NCBI RefSeq assembly: GCF_042754225.1 | Contig: NZ_JBHZAH010000158.1 | Span: forward strand, 1-9,498 | DNA: 9,498 nucleotides | Direction: 5' to 3' | DNA from: Rhodococcus_G sp042754225 | GTDB lineage: Bacteria > Actinomycetota > Actinomycetes > Mycobacteriales > Mycobacteriaceae | Part shown: positions 7,430 to 9,498 of the stretch, in pieces | Position numbering within the stretch: position 1 is the stretch's first letter | Layout: every line of letters begins with the position of its first letter | Program-made: the position numbers and the translations under genes | Notes under the pieces: model-generated | The model's database searches: none | What the model was told of the DNA's origin: nothing | Seen by the model: only the letters and a program-made list of their open reading frames with translations

Positions 7430-7435
7430 CTCCTC
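7430..7435 (-). promoter_or_regulatory. Ribosome binding site of thrS
   Basis: GAGGAG on the minus strand, nine bases before the GTG at 7420. There is no in-frame ATG nearby, so this site decides the GTG start. Confidence 0.6.
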
Positions 7436-7442
7436 GATGTGT

Positions 7443-7489
7443 GTGCCGACCGGGATCGGCGCGGCGATGAGCCCTCATGCTATCGGCAC
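7443..7489 (-). promoter_or_regulatory. Candidate promoter and structured leader of the thrS operon
   Basis: The minus strand has TAGCAT (7482-7477), a TANNNT -10 box, about 57 bases before the thrS GTG; no good -35 is visible. Inverted repeats cluster here: GTGCCGA/TCGGCAC at the outer ends (7443-7449 and 7483-7489), ATGAG/CTCAT (7467-7471 and 7474-7478) touching the -10 box, and a small hairpin GCCGA/TCGGC (7445-7449 with 7456-7460) just before the ribosome binding site. The leader is too short for a T-box. Promoter position is a candidate only. Confidence 0.4.
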
Positions 7490-7508
7490 CCCGATCGAAT
7501 CACCCCGC

Positions 7509-8234
7509 TCACCCGAGCAGCGCGGCCAACCTCGCCGACCGGACCTCCGGCCGCTGACGGGGACAGCTGGTGCACTTGGCCCGTTCGCCCGCCTCGATGT
7601 CGCCGGGCGCGGCGACCACCGGGGAAAGGTAGATCAGGCAGCACGAGGATCGGCGCAGGAATCTCCTGCTGCCCGGTGCGGGCACCGAATCCACGGCAGC
7701 CGCGACCGAGCCGTGCGGAGCGACGTCGACGAAACGCGGCCGGGGCATCGGCGGCCCGATCAACTCGGCCAGCGCGGCCGCGAGGGCGCTGCCCGCTGCG
7801 GGACTGCCCAGCGCGGTGCCCGCGTCGAGGCCGCGGTTGGCGAGGGAGTCGGCGGCAACGGCCCACAGCGATCGCGCGGCGGGGCCACCCAGTTCCGCGA
7901 GCGCGTCGACGATCGCCCCGATCGACTCACGCAGCCCGTCCGCCAACGGTTCCGGGCCGCGGACCGTCGCGCGGGAGCGGACCGAGTCGAGCGATCCGTC
8001 GGGGCGCGCGGTGCAGACGAGCTCCGTCAGACGTGGATCTGGCGCAGTGCCGCTCGCCAGCAGAGCCGCGACCGGCGGGGCGAGCAGCGCCGAGCTCGTC
8101 GAATACCACCAGAGGGTTCCGGCGACGCGGTCGTCCTCGCAGGCCCAGGCGCGCCGGGTGTCCGCGATCCGGTCGGCGAGCCACCGCCGATCCACCAGCG
8201 CGACGCCGTCGAACTCGGCGGCGGGATCGGTCAT
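7509..8234 (-). CDS. FhuF-like [2Fe-2S]-binding protein
   Basis: The 241-aa product resembles the actinobacterial FhuF-like family only at its C-terminus, where four cysteines (C198, C199, C221, C224) form CC-X21-CX2C inside RRSSCCLIYLSP and KCTSCPRQ. In FhuF, a cytoplasmic ferric-siderophore reductase, the ligands are CC-X10-CX2C, so the central spacing here is larger. The rest is alanine-rich, with VAGTLWWYSTSSALLAPPV (37-55) as the most family-like block, and no signal peptide or clear membrane helix. A [2Fe-2S] cluster and a redox or iron-handling role are inferences; the electron partner is unknown. The ATG overlaps the stop of the glycosylase gene as ATGA, so the two are probably co-transcribed. 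A possible SD is not evident. Confidence 0.75.
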   Translation of the reverse strand: MTDPAAEFDGVALVDRRWLADRIADTRRAWACEDDRVAGTLWWYSTSSALLAPPVAALLASGTAPDPRLTELVCTARPDGSLDSVRSRATVRGPEPLADGLRESIGAIVDALAELGGPAARSLWAVAADSLANRGLDAGTALGSPAAGSALAAALAELIGPPMPRPRFVDVAPHGSVAAAVDSVPAPGSRRFLRRSSCCLIYLSPVVAAPGDIEAGERAKCTSCPRQRPEVRSARLAALLG

Positions 8235-8734
8235 CCGTTGACGAGAGCCCGCCACGCCTCGACCTTCTTCAGCACCGGCGTCGCCGCGTTCGCGGGACTT
8301 GTCGACGGCAGCCTGGTCAGTTGGACGTCGGCGGGGTGCAGTCCCGCGGACACCACCGTCCGCCGGTAGACCGCCTCGGCCTTGGCGCCGTTGAAGAACA
8401 CCCGGCTGATCTCGCGATGGCCGGCGAACAGAGCGGCGAAGTCGTTCGCCACCTCGGTGGCCGGATCGATGCTCGAGTCCAGGCTGCCGGGTCGCCGACA
8501 GGCCTTGAGCACGTCCCAGAGTGCGACGCCGCGAGCCTGCAGCCGGTGCACACGCACCCGGTACGGGTGTGGCGGTCCGGCGTCGAACAGTGCACCCATG
8601 ATCGGCCAGAAGCTGTTGCGCGGATTGGCGTAGTACTTGCCCGCGACCAGCGAAGGAACGCCTGGCATGGAACCGAGGATGAGTGTCTGCGCGTTCTCGT
8701 CGATCACGGCGGGAAATCCCTGAACCACGGTCAT
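8231..8734 (-). CDS. DNA-deoxyinosine (hypoxanthine-DNA) glycosylase, UDG superfamily
   Basis: The 167-aa product has the signature of the small UDG family 6 (HDG) enzymes: LILGSMPGVPSL (18-29), then KYYANPRNSFWPIMG (33-47), and the C-terminal LPSTSPANA (142-150). These enzymes cut the N-glycosidic bond of deaminated bases, mainly hypoxanthine, to start base excision repair. The length is normal and nothing is missing. The ATG at 8734 has only a weak ribosome binding site and lies about 12 bases past the tail of the tRNA-Val terminator, so its promoter is unclear; a near-leaderless mRNA or read-through is possible. Exact substrate is inferred from family resemblance. Confidence 0.88.
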   Translation of the reverse strand: MTVVQGFPAVIDENAQTLILGSMPGVPSLVAGKYYANPRNSFWPIMGALFDAGPPHPYRVRVHRLQARGVALWDVLKACRRPGSLDSSIDPATEVANDFAALFAGHREISRVFFNGAKAEAVYRRTVVSAGLHPADVQLTRLPSTSPANAATPVLKKVEAWRALVNG

Positions 8735-8746
8735 GGGGCTTCATTA

Positions 8747-8790
8747 GACAACAAAAAGGCCGCCCCGAGAACCCTCGGTGACGGCCTTTT
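8747..8790 (-). terminator. Intrinsic terminator after tRNA-Val(CAC)
   Basis: On the minus strand AAAAGGCCG pairs with CGGCCTTTT (arms 8782-8790 and 8754-8762), with an inner helix CCGAG/CTCGG (8774-8778 and 8765-8769) and an AACC-type loop. The tail reads TTTTTGTTGT. It starts seven bases past the 3' end of tRNA-Val and ends shortly before the glycosylase ATG. It should stop tRNA-Val transcription, and at the same time places a barrier just upstream of the glycosylase gene. Confidence 0.85.
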
Positions 8791-8797
8791 CGATCTG

Positions 8798-8869
8798 TGG
8801 TCCCGGCTGGGATCGAACCAGCGACCTTCCCGGTGTGAACGGGACGCTCTTCCACTGAGCCACGGGACC
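8798..8869 (-). tRNA. tRNA-Val(CAC)
   Basis: The minus strand folds as a complete 72-base cloverleaf: acceptor GGTCCCG/CGGGACC with discriminator A, D stem GCTC/GAGC, anticodon stem TCCCG/CGGGA with loop TTCACAC (anticodon CAC, reading GUG), and T arm GCTGG/CCAGC with TTCGATC. The 3' CCA is not encoded. It is transcribed away from the plus-strand tRNA cluster. Confidence 0.97.
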
Positions 8870-8907
8870 GAGCCGCGCATCAAACCCTCGCGGCCGAACG
8901 AGGAGGA

Positions 8908-8913
8908 ACATTA
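8908..8913 (-). promoter_or_regulatory. Candidate -10 box for tRNA-Val(CAC)
   Basis: TAATGT on the minus strand fits TANNNT and lies 38 bases before the mature 5' end of tRNA-Val, giving a leader of about 30 bases. The -35 position has only TTTCCT at 17 bases spacing, a weak match. Confidence 0.4.
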
Positions 8914-9135
8914 ACACGCTCCGCGACCGGAGGAAAACCTGCAGGTCATCCCGCCTGTCGGGGCCGAGACAGCGTGAGGTCACCTGATTCCCGGCCACCA
9001 TCCCGGGCCACCCTCACGAGAAACGGCCGCCCGCACGAGAAAGGGGCTTGGCGCCGCGATCCGGGGCCCAGAGGCAGATCGAATCCCGCGCGGATCCGGG
9101 CGATTCGCGCCGAACGCGGGCGATGACCAGCGGAT

Positions 9136-9164
9136 TTGTTACTGCACACGGCGTCGGCTAGTGT
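9136..9164 (+). promoter_or_regulatory. Promoter of the Gly-Cys-Val tRNA cluster
   Basis: TTGTTA (9136-9141) and TAGTGT (9159-9164) are separated by exactly 17 bases, a good housekeeping-sigma promoter for a high-GC actinobacterium. Transcription would begin near 9171, about 38 bases before tRNA-Gly. Confidence 0.7.
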
Positions 9165-9170
9165 TTCATC

Positions 9171-9207
9171 TCGCACCACGGAGGCAGCAACGCCTTCGGA
9201 TGTGCGA
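9171..9207 (+). other. 5' leader hairpin of the tRNA cluster transcript
   Basis: TCGCAC (9171-9176), at the predicted first transcribed base, is complementary to GTGCGA (9202-9207), which ends one base before mature tRNA-Gly. AGGC (9182-9185) and GCCT (9192-9195) could form an inner helix. The whole leader may thus fold back on itself beside the RNase P cleavage site. Structure is inferred by eye. Confidence 0.45.
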
Positions 9208-9208
9208 T

Positions 9209-9281
9209 GCGGACGTGGCGCAGCTGGTAGCGCACAACCTTGCCAAGGTTGGGGTCGCGGGTTCGAATCCCGTCGTCCGCT
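9209..9281 (+). tRNA. tRNA-Gly(GCC)
   Basis: A complete 73-base cloverleaf: acceptor GCGGACG/CGTCCGC with discriminator T, D stem GCGC/GCGC, anticodon stem CAACC/GGTTG with loop TTGCCAA (anticodon GCC), and T arm GCGGG/CCCGT with TTCGAAT. CCA is not encoded. It is first in the plus-strand cluster, 23 bases before tRNA-Cys. Confidence 0.97.
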
Positions 9282-9284
9282 CGA

Positions 9285-9302
9285 GAGGTTGGACTCAACC
9301 TT
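9285..9302 (+). repeat. Hairpin in the Gly-Cys spacer echoing the tRNA-Gly anticodon arm
   Basis: AGGTTG (9286-9291) and CAACCT (9296-9301) form a hairpin with loop GACT, extendable by one G-U pair. AGGTTGG at 9286-9292 is identical to 9246-9252 and CAACCTTGC at 9296-9304 is identical to 9235-9243, both in the anticodon arm of the neighbouring tRNA-Gly but in swapped order. Confidence 0.6.
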
Positions 9303-9304
9303 GC

Positions 9305-9375
9305 GGTGGAGTGGCCGAGTGGTGAGGCAACGGCCTGCAAAGCCGTGCACACGGGTTCGATTCCCGTCTCCACCT
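9305..9375 (+). tRNA. tRNA-Cys(GCA)
   Basis: A complete 71-base cloverleaf: acceptor GGTGGAG/CTCCACC with discriminator T, D stem GCC/GGC, anticodon stem ACGGC/GCCGT with loop CTGCAAA (anticodon GCA), and T arm ACGGG/CCCGT with TTCGATT. CCA is not encoded. It is 16 bases before tRNA-Val. Confidence 0.97.
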
Positions 9376-9391
9376 CTCATGTAGTGCACCT

Positions 9392-9466
9392 GCGCGATTA
9401 GCTCAGCGGGAGAGCGCTTCCCTGACACGGAAGAGGTCACTGGTTCAATCCCAGTATCGCGCACCA
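9392..9466 (+). tRNA. tRNA-Val(GAC), CCA encoded
   Basis: A complete cloverleaf: acceptor GCGCGAT/ATCGCGC with discriminator A, D stem GCTC/GAGC, anticodon stem CTTCC/GGAAG with loop CTGACAC (anticodon GAC), and T arm ACTGG/CCAGT with TTCAATC. The body is 9392-9463 and the genomic CCA is 9464-9466, the only encoded CCA among the four tRNAs here. It is the last tRNA seen in the cluster. Confidence 0.97.
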
Positions 9467-9480
9467 TATTTCGAAAGCCG

Positions 9481-9498
9481 GTACACCCACGGGTGTAC
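9481..9498 (+). terminator. Probable terminator stem of the tRNA cluster, cut by the window end
   Basis: GTACACC (9481-9487) and GGTGTAC (9492-9498) form a 7-bp stem around loop CACG, 15 bases after the last tRNA. The window ends exactly at the stem, so the U-tract needed to confirm a terminator cannot be seen. Confidence 0.5.

Larger units (their letters stand above)
8870..9208. other. Intergenic region between divergent tRNA units
   Basis: No credible protein gene is present in these 339 bases. The left end holds the leader and candidate -10 of the minus-strand tRNA-Val, including a CCTCG/CGAGG hairpin (8886-8890 with 8899-8903). The right end holds the promoter and leader of the plus-strand tRNA cluster. 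The middle (about 8945-9130) shows only short repeats: CACGAGAAA twice (9015-9023 and 9034-9042) and GATCCGGG twice (9058-9065 and 9093-9100). I see no conserved element in it. Confidence 0.6.

Noticed and set aside
7421..7508. A T-box leader before thrS.
   Set aside because: The whole gap is 88 bases and lacks the T-box sequence, antiterminator and room for the specifier stem.
8901..8906. AGGAGG on the plus strand, looking like a ribosome binding site.
   Set aside because: No start codon with a plausible gene follows.
8744..9001. A minus-strand open frame with GPVAQWKSVPF.
   Set aside because: It is a translation of tRNA-Val(CAC) and its terminator, another common false protein.
9015..9042. 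CACGAGAAA repeated twice, as a possible start of a repeat array or regulator sites.
   Set aside because: Only two copies with 10-base spacing and no third copy; not a CRISPR and too short to be telling.
9136..9384. A plus-strand open frame with GRGFESRRP.
   Set aside because: It runs through tRNA-Gly and tRNA-Cys and starts inside the promoter.
8946..9467. A minus-strand open frame with RDSNPRPQ and GDGNRTRV-type segments.
   Set aside because: These are the well-known false proteins that arise from translating tRNA genes in antisense; three tRNAs lie here.

Overview
This window looks like core chromosome of a high-GC actinobacterium of the order Mycobacteriales, most like a Rhodococcus or Nocardia relative. 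The evidence is the phosphatidylinositol mannoside (PIM) genes with Mycobacterium-type motifs, frequent GTG starts, TANNNT-type -10 boxes and strong GC codon bias. The gene order thrS, HIT protein, pgsA, patA, pimA, Nudix protein, pdxS matches, from memory, the M. tuberculosis block Rv2614c to Rv2606c, but without the pdxH and PPE genes found there beside pdxS. The genus is an inference.

Layout. Bases 1-41 hold the intrinsic terminator of pdxS, which fills 59-961 on the minus strand and has its own candidate promoter. From 7420 down to 1040 (minus strand) six genes run head to tail with no gaps: thrS, a HIT-family Ap4A phosphorylase-like gene, pgsA, patA, pimA and a membrane-anchored Nudix gene. 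Every junction is an ATGA or GTGA overlap or a stop directly abutting the next start, so translational coupling is likely. Upstream (7509-8734, minus) lie two genes joined by an ATGA overlap: a FhuF-like [2Fe-2S] protein and a DNA-deoxyinosine (UDG family 6-like) glycosylase. A terminator and a minus-strand tRNA-Val(CAC) follow. A 339-base intergenic region then separates this from a plus-strand cluster tRNA-Gly(GCC), tRNA-Cys(GCA), tRNA-Val(GAC), with a recognisable promoter and a probable terminator cut by the window end.

How the genes fit together. PgsA makes phosphatidylinositol phosphate. PimA adds the first mannose after dephosphorylation, and PatA acylates that mannose, so the operon carries the opening steps of PIM, lipomannan and lipoarabinomannan synthesis. 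ThrS at the head can, like other aminoacyl-tRNA synthetases, form Ap4A, and the next gene encodes a likely Ap4A phosphorylase. PdxS is the synthase subunit of PLP synthase.

I see no mobile element, CRISPR array, phage gene or new multi-gene system. The least ordinary items are the Nudix protein, whose N-terminal half reads like a membrane-anchored LemA domain, the enlarged cysteine spacing in the FhuF-like protein, and a hairpin in the Gly-Cys tRNA spacer that repeats both strands of the tRNA-Gly anticodon arm.
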